Source: Sphingobacteriaceae bacterium
Lineage (GTDB): Bacteria; Bacteroidota; Bacteroidia; B-17B0; Aurantibacillaceae
Direction: 5' to 3'
DNA length: 64,000 nucleotides
Assembly (NCBI GenBank): GCA_002319075.1
Contig: NVQB01000001.1
Location: 2,604,001 to 2,668,000 of the forward strand
The position numbers and the translations under genes were made by a program. The notes below the pieces were generated by a model. That model searched no databases, was not told where the DNA came from, and saw only the letters and a list, made by a program, of their open reading frames with translations. Positions 54,123 through 63,383 of the stretch are shown piece by piece (position 1 is the first letter of the stretch; each line of letters opens with the position of its first letter).

Positions 54123-55190
54123 TTAATTCTCAACCAGAATTACTTTTTCTTGTTTTTTTAGCATAATTCCTATGGGTTGGCTAAAATGTGCAAGCTGATT
54201 TTCGTTCAGCAATTTTTTTATCTCCTCAATACTGGCATTAGATACGGTAAACAAAATACCGCCATTGGTTTGAGGATCTGGTAGAACAGAAAAAGCTTCT
54301 GCAACATTTACTCCTGCTCCAAAACTTACCTGCGACTGGTAAGCGTTCCAGTTTCGGTAAGTAGCATCAGGAACGATAGATTGACTTAAGTAGTGTGGCA
54401 AACAACTCATTTTTGGGAGGGACGAATAATTCAGCTGAGCACTCAGTGCACTACCGTCTGCCAGTTCAATGAGATGTCCGAGTATTCCGAATCCTGTAAC
54501 ATCCGTCATAGCTGTAACTCCTTTTATTTTTCCCAATTTTTCTCCTATGGTATTGAGACTTGCAAGCTGTTTTATTAAACCATCTTTATCTTCTTCCCTC
54601 AAAAGATTTCTTTTTTGAGCAGTAGATAGGATGCCGGTGCCGATTGCTTTGGTTAGAAAGATCAAATCGCCTTCCTGCGCGGTGTTGTTTTTTTTGAGGT
54701 TTGGAAGATCAATCAGGCCATTTACAGATAAACCAAACATGGGTTCAGGCGTATCAATGCTATGACCACCTGCTAAGGGAATTCCGGCCTCGTTGCAAAT
54801 TGTTCGGGCGCCATCAATCACCAGTCTTGCCAGGTCGGGCGCTAATTTATTTACGGGCCAGCCTAATATGGCGAGCGCCAGAGTTGGTGTTCCGCCCATG
54901 GCATAAACGTCGCTTATGGCATTTGCTGCAGCTACGCGACCAAAATCAAATGGGTCATCTACAATAGGGGTAAAAAAATCGGTGGTGGAAATTAATCCTT
55001 TGCCATTTCCTAAATCGTAAACAGCAGCATCGTCGTTGCTACTGTTTCCAACAAGTAAGTTTTTATTTTCAGATTGTTTTACCTCGCTCTTTAAAATTTC
55101 CTGCAATACCTGTGGAGCAATTTTGCATCCGCAACCTGCTCCGTGAGCGTACTGTGTTAGGGCGATTTTAGTTTTTTCTTCAGCGGACAT
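54123..55190 (-). CDS. selD: Selenide, water dikinase SelD (Cys form)
   Basis: A 355-residue enzyme that makes selenophosphate from selenide and ATP. ATG at 55190 (MSAEEKTKI) is chosen over a GTG at 55208. HGAGCGCKIAP carries the catalytic Cys20 and Lys23, with Cys rather than selenocysteine at the active site. GLISTTDFFTPIVDDPF (AIRS fold, metal Asp), NAISDVYAMGG and TDVTGFGILGHL complete the set. It overlaps the 3' end of mnmH by 11 bases; the pair supplies selenium for tRNA 2-selenouridine. No selA, selB or tRNA-Sec was seen in the window. Confidence 0.96.
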   Translation of the reverse strand: MSAEEKTKIALTQYAHGAGCGCKIAPQVLQEILKSEVKQSENKNLLVGNSSNDDAAVYDLGNGKGLISTTDFFTPIVDDPFDFGRVAAANAISDVYAMGGTPTLALAILGWPVNKLAPDLARLVIDGARTICNEAGIPLAGGHSIDTPEPMFGLSVNGLIDLPNLKKNNTAQEGDLIFLTKAIGTGILSTAQKRNLLREEDKDGLIKQLASLNTIGEKLGKIKGVTAMTDVTGFGILGHLIELADGSALSAQLNYSSLPKMSCLPHYLSQSIVPDATYRNWNAYQSQVSFGAGVNVAEAFSVLPDPQTNGGILFTVSNASIEEIKKLLNENQLAHFSQPIGIMLKKQEKVILVEN

Positions 55191-56226
55191 GTTGAATAAG
55201 TTTTTCACTGTTTAATTTTGCGTTTGTAGAATCACTTTCTAAGTAAATAATTTCCCGCTCACCTTCTTCTTTACTGTGTGTGCTTTTTAGATACAGTTTG
55301 TCGTAGTATCTAAGCAATATCGAAAAGCATGCTTGTATATCGTCTTCCAATAGAGCATTTATGGCTGTTTTTGTTTCGAGTCCACCTAGTTTCTTTTTAA
55401 TTCTCACTATACCATTGATAAGCGATGCTTTCTCAAATTTTCCATACTGCTCTAAAATATGTTGTAAACGTTTCTCAAAAGGAATGTCCAGAAAAAAAGT
55501 TTTTTGAGTTCGCATTTTTTGGTAGAGAACAAATGGAATATTTACATCGCCAAGACGCTGACTTTCGGCTTCCATCCATATGCGCGTACCTATGAGTGTT
55601 TGGTTATTTAATTCCAGGCCCAGCAAATTTTCAAACTGTTCCTGACTTGGTTGCGCTGGCATTCCTAACGCACCAAAAGCAGAACCTTTGTGTGAAGCAA
55701 TAGCTTCCAGATCAACAATAGGTTGTCCCGCTGTTTTTAATTCTTTTAAAACACCAGTCTTATTTCCGCCTGAGTACCCGCCAAGAATAGAAAAAGTGTA
55801 ATCCCTTTCAAATTGTTCTAAGATCCAGTGACGGAAAGATTTATAGCCTCCGTTCAATAAATATACTTTAAAGCCATAAAGATCGAGCAGCCATGCCATG
55901 GCAGAACTTCGCATGCCGCCACGCCAGCAATGTACTCCAATCTCCCGCGAATTGTTTTTTCTTTCTGCGATTATTTTCTCGGCAGCTTCTACATGTCGCA
56001 CCATGTCCTTTCCAAAAAAATCGAGACCCAACTTTATAGCTTTTTCACGACTCTCTTGTTTATAGGCAGTGCCAATAATTTTTCTTTCTTCATCATTAAA
56101 AATGGGAAAGGAAAAAGAACCAGGTATATGCGCATGTTCGAATTCACCAGGACTTCGCACATCCAGAACAGGATGAGTTTTAGCAAACTGTAGAAACTCT
56201 TCGATATTTAATTTACTGATGGACAT
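55180..56226 (-). CDS. mnmH: tRNA 2-selenouridine synthase
   Basis: A 348-residue enzyme that replaces the 2-thio group of wobble uridine with selenium using selenophosphate. ATG at 56226 is chosen because an upstream frame to 56286 overlaps the DUF6526 gene and adds no family sequence. The rhodanese domain has the essential Cys100 in HCWRGGMRSSAM. A P-loop-like GGYSGGNKT sits in the C-terminal half (about 148-156). Its 3' end overlaps selD, so synthesis of donor and use are co-expressed. Substrate tRNAs include Lys, Glu and Gln types, so it may act on the tRNA-Lys(UUU) at 37115. Confidence 0.96.
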   Translation of the reverse strand: MSISKLNIEEFLQFAKTHPVLDVRSPGEFEHAHIPGSFSFPIFNDEERKIIGTAYKQESREKAIKLGLDFFGKDMVRHVEAAEKIIAERKNNSREIGVHCWRGGMRSSAMAWLLDLYGFKVYLLNGGYKSFRHWILEQFERDYTFSILGGYSGGNKTGVLKELKTAGQPIVDLEAIASHKGSAFGALGMPAQPSQEQFENLLGLELNNQTLIGTRIWMEAESQRLGDVNIPFVLYQKMRTQKTFFLDIPFEKRLQHILEQYGKFEKASLINGIVRIKKKLGGLETKTAINALLEDDIQACFSILLRYYDKLYLKSTHSKEEGEREIIYLESDSTNAKLNSEKLIQHVR

Positions 56227-56258
56227 TAAGGCAAAGATGCCTAAAAAATCTGGAATGC

Positions 56259-56696
56259 TTAAACCCGCATGTCGTCTGGTAACCAATTTTTTATAGAACG
56301 TTTAATTTGGTCTCCTGAGAGATTTTCCTGCAACGCTCTTGTTACAAGACCAGGAAGTTCTTCATCGGAGGCAAAACGTAAAGCATAAACCTGACTTTTA
56401 CTCAATTTGTTTTCTACTTCTTCAAAACGTTTGTGAGTGAGAACGTAGTAACGAAATCTGAGCTCAAGTCTAACAGTTCGGTTTTGATTTATTAAGGCGT
56501 AGTGCTGACGGAGCATTAACGAAAGCAAAGCAATTAGAATAAAAACAAACGAAAAGGCGATCCACAAAAAATGATTATGCGGATCTTTAAAAGCAAGCAC
56601 TATACTTGCTGTGGTTAAAAGGCTTACAGCAGGATAAAAAATAAAATGATGATTCACATACCAGCGTATATGATTTTTGTAAGACTGTTTTTCCAT
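56259..56696 (-). CDS. DUF6526 membrane protein
   Basis: A 145-residue protein with two transmembrane helices (about 20-38 and 42-63), followed by a soluble helical tail. HIRWYVNHHFIFYP, RQHYALINQNRTVRLELRFRYYVLTHKRFE and ALRFASDEELPGLV match the DUF6526 pattern. It lies 32 bases upstream of mnmH and 49 bases downstream of the flavin reductase gene, on one strand. Function is unknown. Confidence 0.85.
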   Translation of the reverse strand: MEKQSYKNHIRWYVNHHFIFYPAVSLLTTASIVLAFKDPHNHFLWIAFSFVFILIALLSLMLRQHYALINQNRTVRLELRFRYYVLTHKRFEEVENKLSKSQVYALRFASDEELPGLVTRALQENLSGDQIKRSIKNWLPDDMRV

Positions 56697-56745
56697 AAAT
56701 TAAAATCATTTTAAAATCCGCGCGACCTCATAAATTTAAGCAAAT

Positions 56746-57387
56746 TTATGGGGTAAATTCTTTTGGCATCGTGTTAGGTTTGGCATAGCTTAACCGTTTC
56801 ATCTTTTGCGTGCTATGATAGGAATCAAGTCCGCTGCAAGTTAAACTTCCCGCTTTTTCAAGATCTATAAATCCGTCTTTTGCAACTACGCCCTCCGGAA
56901 GATAGACCTGGTTTATTTCGGAGATTAAAAGTAAGGTTCCGTTTATTTTTAATTCAATTTTTTCTTTAAACTCAAGTCCAATTTGTACAAAAGATTCTTT
57001 TACGAAGGGCGCAAAAAATCCTTCTTTATACTCTTCAGAAAGGCCGGTTGCCTGGAATTCTGAAACCTCTCGGGGATAGCGCGCAGAGGTTTGATGCGCT
57101 GCTTCGTAAATGGTTTTATTTAAATGGTTCAGGGTAAAAAAGCCTGTCGCAATAATGTTTTCATAGGTATGTCGTTCTACCGAATCGGGTCGCACAATAA
57201 GTCCTACAAGTGCTGGATTTGCTCCCAGGTGAACAATGGAATTAAATACCGCGAGGTTGGTTTGACCCTGTTGATTTTTGGTGCCTACAAGATTTACGCT
57301 TTTAAAGCCGCCTAAAGAATTGATAAATGTGGCACGATGGCGCTGGTCCATCTGCAGAAGTTCATGATGAGAAAAATAATGCGACAT
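56746..57387 (-). CDS. Flavin reductase family protein
   Basis: A 213-residue FMN-binding protein of the split-barrel flavin reductase family. Typical elements are NLVGTKNQQGQTNLAVFNSIVHLGANPALVGLIVRP in outline, with flavin contacts in TNLAVFNS and the HTYENIIATGFFTLNHL region, where the ring-binding loop sits. It probably passes electrons from NAD(P)H to flavin for a partner. The SDR gene ends one base before its ATG, so the two are coupled. A photolyase gene is a frequent neighbour of such pairs in this phylum but is not in the window. Confidence 0.88.
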   Translation of the reverse strand: MSHYFSHHELLQMDQRHRATFINSLGGFKSVNLVGTKNQQGQTNLAVFNSIVHLGANPALVGLIVRPDSVERHTYENIIATGFFTLNHLNKTIYEAAHQTSARYPREVSEFQATGLSEEYKEGFFAPFVKESFVQIGLEFKEKIELKINGTLLLISEINQVYLPEGVVAKDGFIDLEKAGSLTCSGLDSYHSTQKMKRLSYAKPNTMPKEFTP

Positions 57388-57388
57388 A

Positions 57389-58081
57389 TCAGAGCAACTT
57401 TAAATTATTCATTCCTCCATCTACAGCAAGCACCTGACCGGTAATCCACGACGATTTTTCAGAAAGAAGAAAATCGATTGCATTGGCGAGATCCAGTGCA
57501 TCTCCTACTTTTTTAAGAGGGTTTCTTTTTTGGGAAGATTCAAATTTTTCAGGTGTATTAAGAAATTTTTCGCCCAGAGGTGTGTTCGTTAAGGAGGGAG
57601 CTATGCAATTTACACGAATGCCGGGTGCAAGTTCTGCCGCTAAAGATTTCGTAAGGCCTTCCAGGGCGCCTTTTGCCATAGCGATGGAACTGTGAAATGG
57701 CATCCCTGTATTAACGGCTACTGTACTGATAAAAACCACAGAAGCTGTTTTTGAATTTTTCAATTGCGGAAGATATGCTTGTAAAAATGCAACCGCGCCC
57801 AGGGCGTTTATTTGAAAATCATTTAAGAAATCTTCTTTATTTAAACGGTTAAAGGGTTTAAGATTTATTGTTCCCGGAAAATAAACAAGTCCGTCGATGC
57901 CCTCATTTATTGCGGGAAATGCTGAAAAGTCATAAGAGTCAATTTTATGAAAACGGTCGTAATCACCGGTGTGTTCTTTCGTGCTGATGCCGGTTATACG
58001 GTGATTTTGCATCCATAAAAGTTTAGCAGTTTCAATGGCTGTTTTACTGGAGGCTCCTGCAAATACAAAATGTTTATTCAT
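57389..58081 (-). CDS. Atypical SDR-family protein lacking the catalytic tyrosine
   Basis: A 230-residue Rossmann protein of the short-chain dehydrogenase family. The nucleotide-binding turn is GASSKTA (9-15) rather than TGxxxGIG. Asn92 lies in INALGAV and Ser119 in VFISTV. At the YxxxK position it reads IAMAK (Ile133, Lys137), so the catalytic Tyr is replaced. The C-terminal IRVNCIAPSLTNTPL and TGQVLAVDGGMNNL are normal. Without Tyr, standard oxidoreductase chemistry is unlikely; a flavin- or ligand-binding role with the flavin reductase encoded next is possible. It starts the minus-strand gene run toward nadK. Confidence 0.88.
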   Translation of the reverse strand: MNKHFVFAGASSKTAIETAKLLWMQNHRITGISTKEHTGDYDRFHKIDSYDFSAFPAINEGIDGLVYFPGTINLKPFNRLNKEDFLNDFQINALGAVAFLQAYLPQLKNSKTASVVFISTVAVNTGMPFHSSIAMAKGALEGLTKSLAAELAPGIRVNCIAPSLTNTPLGEKFLNTPEKFESSQKRNPLKKVGDALDLANAIDFLLSEKSSWITGQVLAVDGGMNNLKLL

Positions 58082-58305
58082 GATTATTTTCTTTTACTGT
58101 GTTTAAAAGGTTAATGTATTAGTGAAAATTTTCGGATGGTTAGTCATCTGGATCTCTGGTGTTTGGGAAACGCATAAAGTGCCATGGTGTTGCAAGATGC
58201 TTGTTAAGGACTTGTTTTGTATGAAGTGTGTCGGGCATTCAGAGAATTGATATTCTTGTAAACAAATTAGAGTGCCTTTTGTTTAATAAAAATAGTTTTA
58301 GTTCC

Positions 58306-58725
58306 ATGAAGAATCCAATTGACAAAGACAAGGTTGCTGAGAATCCGGGCATCTTACCTTACGCGCACACCATTGGGAGCATCGTTGTAAATCCGGAAGA
58401 TGTTGGCAAAATTAAGAGCCGCGCGTTATCGGCTATGCATGAACAAACGACGAGGCAACTTCAGCAGATTCAAAAGCAGGTAGAAGTACTTATTCATCAG
58501 GCAAATGAGTTAAAAAGGCGGGTTGAAATAAGCGAAAAAATTTATACTGCGGAAGTTGCGTTTGAACCTTTCATTGGTCAAACTTATTTTCTTTATAAGC
58601 GTGGCGGGCAGTACAGGTTAATGTTGATTGGTCCTGATTCCTGGGGAAAAATACCTGAGACACTCGAATACATCAGTACCGTTAAATTATTGAGCGATCA
58701 TACCTGGGAAATTCTTTCAGAGTAA
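58306..58725 (+). CDS. DUF2452 domain protein
   Basis: A 139-residue soluble protein. ATG at 58306 (MKNPIDKDKVAENPG) is chosen over an upstream in-frame start at 58228 that lacks family sequence. NPIDKDKVAENPGILPYAH, RQLQQIQKQVEVLIHQANELKRR (a helical segment) and GQTYFLYKRGGQYRLMLIGPDSWG match DUF2452. No catalytic motif is seen. It is divergent from the SDR gene and convergent with the ABC/M1 gene. Confidence 0.87.
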   Translation: MKNPIDKDKVAENPGILPYAHTIGSIVVNPEDVGKIKSRALSAMHEQTTRQLQQIQKQVEVLIHQANELKRRVEISEKIYTAEVAFEPFIGQTYFLYKRGGQYRLMLIGPDSWGKIPETLEYISTVKLLSDHTWEILSE

Positions 58726-58742
58726 GATCGCCCAATAAAAAA

Positions 58743-61700
58743 TCAGAGTTCGGTGAAAGTTTTTACATTATCATCCGGAATTCGGTCAATCAGGTAGTTG
58801 TAGGGATCAATTCCCGCCTGGTAAGGTTCTTTTTTAGTCCTGAAAACATAGGTGTTTTCTTTCTTCGTTATTTTTAAACGGTGTTGAATAAGCACTTTTC
58901 CTGTTTTATTTGTGCCTTCAGGCTCTTCAAAAACGGCAATGTCTATGTAATCGGCAATGGGAAGAAAAGTTTCTTTTCCTAAAGAATCGCTTCTGAATTT
59001 TTCGGAAGTGGTCTTTAAAGTTATTTCGTATTCGGTTCCTACCTTCTTATAAGTAGCATCAAGCATACGGTTTGAAAAAAGGGTGATAGTTTCAAAGAGA
59101 TCTGTGAGCACGTACTGCAAACTATCGGGAGTTACTTTTTTTAATGCCCTGAGCGCCGACAAAGATGTTGGATAGGGTGGTTGTTTGTAAGCGAAGGTAT
59201 CAATCAGAGATCTTAGCGCCTGGTTAACCTTTTCTTCACCAATCAGTTCTTTTAAATAATACATTGCAACACTCGCTTTCTGATAGTGAATGTAACCTTG
59301 TCCCTCTGTTTTTAAAAGAGGACGCTCTGCTTCAAATTCATTGCTTCTTCCGCGCAGGTAACCATCCATTTCATATTTCAGGAATTTTTTCATTTTATCT
59401 TTTCCATATTCTTTTTCCATCACCATAAGAGCCGAGTACTGTGCAAATCCTTCGCTCATCCATTCGCTGCCTTGCATTTCGGCTCCGCATACCTGGTGAG
59501 CCCAATATTGGTGTCCCATTTCGTGAGCAACAACATAATATACCTGGTCAATATCATCAGCCGTTACATCTCGTAAATCAGCAATAAATCCTATACTCTC
59601 ACTGTAAGGCATGGTTCCGGGAAAAGCCTGCGCAAAACCAGCGTACCTTGGAAATTCAATGATGCGGCATTGTTTGTGATAATAGGGGCCGAAGTTTTTT
59701 GTGTAGTAGTCTAAAGATTTTTCTAAACTCTTCATCATGTTTGGAACATTGTAGGCATGTTGTTTTATATAATACACCTCAAGGTCGATACCGTTCCAGT
59801 GTTTCCTTTCCACTTCATAGTGTGCCGAGATAAAAGAATAAAAATTCAGTGACTTCTGATCGAGTTTGTAATTAAAATACTTCTTGCCATCAGCCTCCCA
59901 ACTCTTGATCAAGGTTCCGGGCGCAATGGCGGTCTGGTCGCTGGCAGTGCTAATTACAGTGTTCACATCCACCCAATCAGCATCACGCGCAATGTAACTA
60001 TTGGCTCGCGATTTAAGATCATTTTCATTGAGTTTGGGAGCGCGTATCTTTTTTGGCAACTTTAATTTGGCCCTTTTGTTTTTATCTCCAATCTCATTCC
60101 CTTCTTTATAACCAATAGTGGGAAGAATGTCTGAGTTATTAAAAAATGTTCCGTTTTGCGTTAACTGTGTAAAACTTACTTCGTTTTCAAAACCTTTGTT
60201 CAGCTTCCAAAGATTTATTTTAATCAGGATCGAATCCTGCGATTTTAAGGCTTGATTTAAAGTGAAAATTCTGTAGTTTAAACGGTTGTCACGCTGTTTT
60301 ATAACAGCGCCACCAATGTCTATGTGAATGCTGTCGGAGAGGGTTGGCAGTGTAAAATGTATTTCTTTTATTTCTTCGTTGGATTTATTCATGGCCCATG
60401 CTTCAATTCCAACTACCATATTCCGTTGGTAGGGATCAAGATCAATGGTGTAATTGAGTTTAATGTAACGCGGTTGAATTAATCCTTCGAACTTTTTGTA
60501 AGTTTTTTCATAATCCACTTGTTTTTTTTCCTGGGAGTCTTCTGAATCGTAGTGATTGAGCACTTTCGTGTTATAATATACGAAGCTGCTACATAGCACA
60601 AAAAGAAAAAGCAGAATAGAAATGGATAATTTGTTTTTTACAAAAATGGGTTTCGCGTTTTGAAATCTTTGTATGAATTCAGATTCTTTTCCACGGATAT
60701 AAAAGGCAAAAATTACCATGCAAAGAAGCAAAGAAAAAATAAACCAATACACATTAAACCAGGCAAGACTTTTAACGAATGGACCGTAACCGTTCATATC
60801 GGAATAAATAAGGTCTGGAGTGCCCCCAAACTTCAACATGTTTGAGTCCATCTCCAGCAAATTCCAGATAAATGAATTCAGAATGATAAAAGCGACAAAG
60901 GCAAAATAAGCTATGTACCTGTTATTAATAAGATAATGAAAAAGCAAAGCAATTACTATAAGGTAAGCGAAGGATAAAAGATCGAGCACCAGTAAGGATT
61001 TTAAATAAACGGGTAATTGATAATTCGTATAACCAAAAGCCGTTTGTGCCAAAACACCTATAAAGATTGTACACGCAAGAATAAGAGCGATGGAAAAAAT
61101 CATTGCTACTAATTTTGAAGTAAACAGGAGTCCGGTTTTTACAGGCGTTGCATCCTGAATTTCATTCATCTTAGCATCTCTTTCTTTCCAGACTAAAACA
61201 CCGGAGTAAAAAGTAATTATAGCAATAATGAAAAGATAAAAAGAGCCGTTAATTGCATCTATCACATCGTAGGTTACCGGGTACTGGTCGGTACCATAAC
61301 GACCGGTAAAACTGGTAAGACTTGCAATAAGGTTAATAAGACCAATAGCTACAATAATTATAAAAACCGGATTTTTAATAACAGCTTTGGTTTCTACTTT
61401 TATTAAATACCACAATGCGTAGAAGGAAAAGCGGTTAGCCAGACGTGGTTCATAGGCTTTAGTAAGGCCGATTGGTCGCACCTCAGAAGTGCTTTGTTTT
61501 TTCTCTTTAGAGACTTTTTCTTTTTTTGTATTGAATGAAAAACGAAAATAAGATGCTGCCAGGATAAGAAAACTAATGCCTAGCCAAAGCAAACGGTTAA
61601 ATAGAAATGCACCAGACAGAGGCACAGGAAAAAGATTTTTTTCATCTACTGTAAGGTATTTCGACATGATGCCACGAGGCCTGAAACCAAAAGGATCAAT

Positions 61701-62318
61701 AATATTAGCTATCCATTCTTTTTGAATATCGCTTGTGAAGCCCTGCGACATGGCATAAAGAACAAGAATCAACATAGCTCCTATAAAAGAAACGATGTTG
61801 CTTCTGAAAATAACAGACAATGCAAACAGCCATACCCCGGTAATAATAACATTGGGAATTCCGAAAGTAATAAGTCCGGTTAAATGTCCTGAAATCATTA
61901 GTTCGCCGTATCTTTCCGGTTCTGCCCATGGGAGCAACGGACCTATCAGGGCACCAAAGGAAACACCAAGCAAAGGAATTACAGCAACACTGGCAGCGCC
62001 AATAAATTTCCCGAAAAAATAATCTCTTTTGCGAATAGGAGAAGAAAAAATGAACTGGTACATGTTGTATTGAAAATCGCGATTAGCCGTGGCGTTCATA
62101 AACGCAGTTGTCATGAGCAAACAAATGAGCGACATTACTCCGTAATATCCCTGTATTACAAATGGGGCGTTTTTATGAACACTGCCTACGCCTCCGCCAA
62201 TTTGTATGTTGTCGGAGGATACAGCGCCGGCTACCAGAAGTGTGTTGATGAAAAGAAATATCCAGAGCATTGGCGAGCTCAGCCAGTATTTCCATTCGTA
62301 ACGTATAAATTTCCACAT
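58743..62318 (-). CDS. ABC transporter permease fused to M1-family aminopeptidase
   Basis: A 1191-residue fusion. The N-terminal half has about twelve transmembrane segments in two blocks (about 10-255 and 310-590) with ABC-2-type permease features. The C-terminal half (about 620-1190) is an M1 aminopeptidase-like domain. The zinc site is HEMGHQYWAHQ (His932, Glu933, His936), with the third ligand in WMSEGFAQYS. The usual GAMEN exopeptidase loop reads GTMPYSES here. The ATPase gene lies 18 bases upstream on the same strand. It probably acts as an export or signalling complex in which the peptidase domain faces outward; the substrate is unknown. Confidence 0.93.
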   Translation of the reverse strand: MWKFIRYEWKYWLSSPMLWIFLFINTLLVAGAVSSDNIQIGGGVGSVHKNAPFVIQGYYGVMSLICLLMTTAFMNATANRDFQYNMYQFIFSSPIRKRDYFFGKFIGAASVAVIPLLGVSFGALIGPLLPWAEPERYGELMISGHLTGLITFGIPNVIITGVWLFALSVIFRSNIVSFIGAMLILVLYAMSQGFTSDIQKEWIANIIDPFGFRPRGIMSKYLTVDEKNLFPVPLSGAFLFNRLLWLGISFLILAASYFRFSFNTKKEKVSKEKKQSTSEVRPIGLTKAYEPRLANRFSFYALWYLIKVETKAVIKNPVFIIIVAIGLINLIASLTSFTGRYGTDQYPVTYDVIDAINGSFYLFIIAIITFYSGVLVWKERDAKMNEIQDATPVKTGLLFTSKLVAMIFSIALILACTIFIGVLAQTAFGYTNYQLPVYLKSLLVLDLLSFAYLIVIALLFHYLINNRYIAYFAFVAFIILNSFIWNLLEMDSNMLKFGGTPDLIYSDMNGYGPFVKSLAWFNVYWFIFSLLLCMVIFAFYIRGKESEFIQRFQNAKPIFVKNKLSISILLFLFVLCSSFVYYNTKVLNHYDSEDSQEKKQVDYEKTYKKFEGLIQPRYIKLNYTIDLDPYQRNMVVGIEAWAMNKSNEEIKEIHFTLPTLSDSIHIDIGGAVIKQRDNRLNYRIFTLNQALKSQDSILIKINLWKLNKGFENEVSFTQLTQNGTFFNNSDILPTIGYKEGNEIGDKNKRAKLKLPKKIRAPKLNENDLKSRANSYIARDADWVDVNTVISTASDQTAIAPGTLIKSWEADGKKYFNYKLDQKSLNFYSFISAHYEVERKHWNGIDLEVYYIKQHAYNVPNMMKSLEKSLDYYTKNFGPYYHKQCRIIEFPRYAGFAQAFPGTMPYSESIGFIADLRDVTADDIDQVYYVVAHEMGHQYWAHQVCGAEMQGSEWMSEGFAQYSALMVMEKEYGKDKMKKFLKYEMDGYLRGRSNEFEAERPLLKTEGQGYIHYQKASVAMYYLKELIGEEKVNQALRSLIDTFAYKQPPYPTSLSALRALKKVTPDSLQYVLTDLFETITLFSNRMLDATYKKVGTEYEITLKTTSEKFRSDSLGKETFLPIADYIDIAVFEEPEGTNKTGKVLIQHRLKITKKENTYVFRTKKEPYQAGIDPYNYLIDRIPDDNVKTFTEL

Positions 62319-62336
62319 AATTTTTTGGGTAAAGGG

Positions 62337-63209
62337 TTACACTAATTCGTTGATCTTTGCAAAAAAAACATCTTCCAAATTTTCTTCGGCAAGGCTGAAA
62401 CCGTTAGCTAAACTATTTTCTGAGAACACGTGAATGAGTGGAGCGCCACCTACCAACTTATCAGAAATGACTTTATAATCGGCTTTATAATTTAAAAGTT
62501 CAGTCTTGTTTACTTTTTTCTCCCAGACTTTGCCTTTTATTTGCAGCAGTGCATCATCTGTGTTTCCGCTAAACAGTAGTTTTCCTTTGTCCATGATCGC
62601 CATTTGCGTGCAGAGCTCGCGAACGTCCTGCACGATGTGTGTAGAAAGAATGACAATGATGTTTTCGCCAATCTCACTTAAAATATTGTAAAAGCGATTT
62701 CTTTCTCCCGGATCAAGGCCCGCCGTTGGTTCATCCACAATGATGAGTTTAGGATCACCAATCAAACATTGTGCAATTCCGAAACGTTGACGCATTCCTC
62801 CGCTGTAGCTACTTACAGCTTTTTTTCGATGTTCGTATAGATTTACTTTTTCCAGAAGATGATCCACCATTTCTTTACGCTCTTTGGCATTACCAAAACC
62901 CTTTAATAAAGCCAAATAGTCCAGCAGCTCCAAAGCAGAGGTTCTTGGGTATACCCCAAATTCCTGTGGCAGGTAGCCGAGAACTTTACGAACAGATTCT
63001 TTATCTTTTAGTACATCTATAGTTCCTAATGTTAAGGAACCGCTATCTGCATCCTGCAGGGTGGCGAGTGTACGCATAAGAGAAGACTTGCCTGCGCCGT
63101 TAGGACCCAGCAAACCAAACATACCTTTGTTAATGGTTAAACTCACGTCGTTTAGCGCGTGAACTCCATTGCTGTATTGTTTGTTAAGATTGTTTATCTG
63201 TAAAATCAT
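62337..63209 (-). CDS. ABC transporter ATP-binding protein
   Basis: A 290-residue ATPase of the ABC-2 type. Walker A GPNGAGKSS (35-43), a Q-loop in LGYLPQEFGVYP, signature SSYSGGMRQR, Walker B LIIVDEPTAGLDPGE and a switch histidine in ILSTHIVQD are visible. The C-terminal 70 residues form an extension ending in LEEAENLEDVF-like sequence. It powers the permease/M1 fusion encoded 18 bases downstream. Confidence 0.95.
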   Translation of the reverse strand: MILQINNLNKQYSNGVHALNDVSLTINKGMFGLLGPNGAGKSSLMRTLATLQDADSGSLTLGTIDVLKDKESVRKVLGYLPQEFGVYPRTSALELLDYLALLKGFGNAKERKEMVDHLLEKVNLYEHRKKAVSSYSGGMRQRFGIAQCLIGDPKLIIVDEPTAGLDPGERNRFYNILSEIGENIIVILSTHIVQDVRELCTQMAIMDKGKLLFSGNTDDALLQIKGKVWEKKVNKTELLNYKADYKVISDKLVGGAPLIHVFSENSLANGFSLAEENLEDVFFAKINELV

Positions 63210-63383
63210 AGTGGGTTTTTTTGTAGGACGATTTTCTGGAGCAAAAAGTTACAGACTCGCCCTGATTGTTTTTTCAAATTAATACAATATAGCAATACCT
63301 GGAAAGAAATATAGTTTATGCGGTTCTTTAGAAGTTTGACTGGTCTTTAAAACATATAAGTCAAAAACCAGTAAGATCGGTAT

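Noticed and set aside
54123-55190. Selenocysteine in SelD
   Set aside because: The active-site position is encoded by Cys and the frame has no in-frame TGA.
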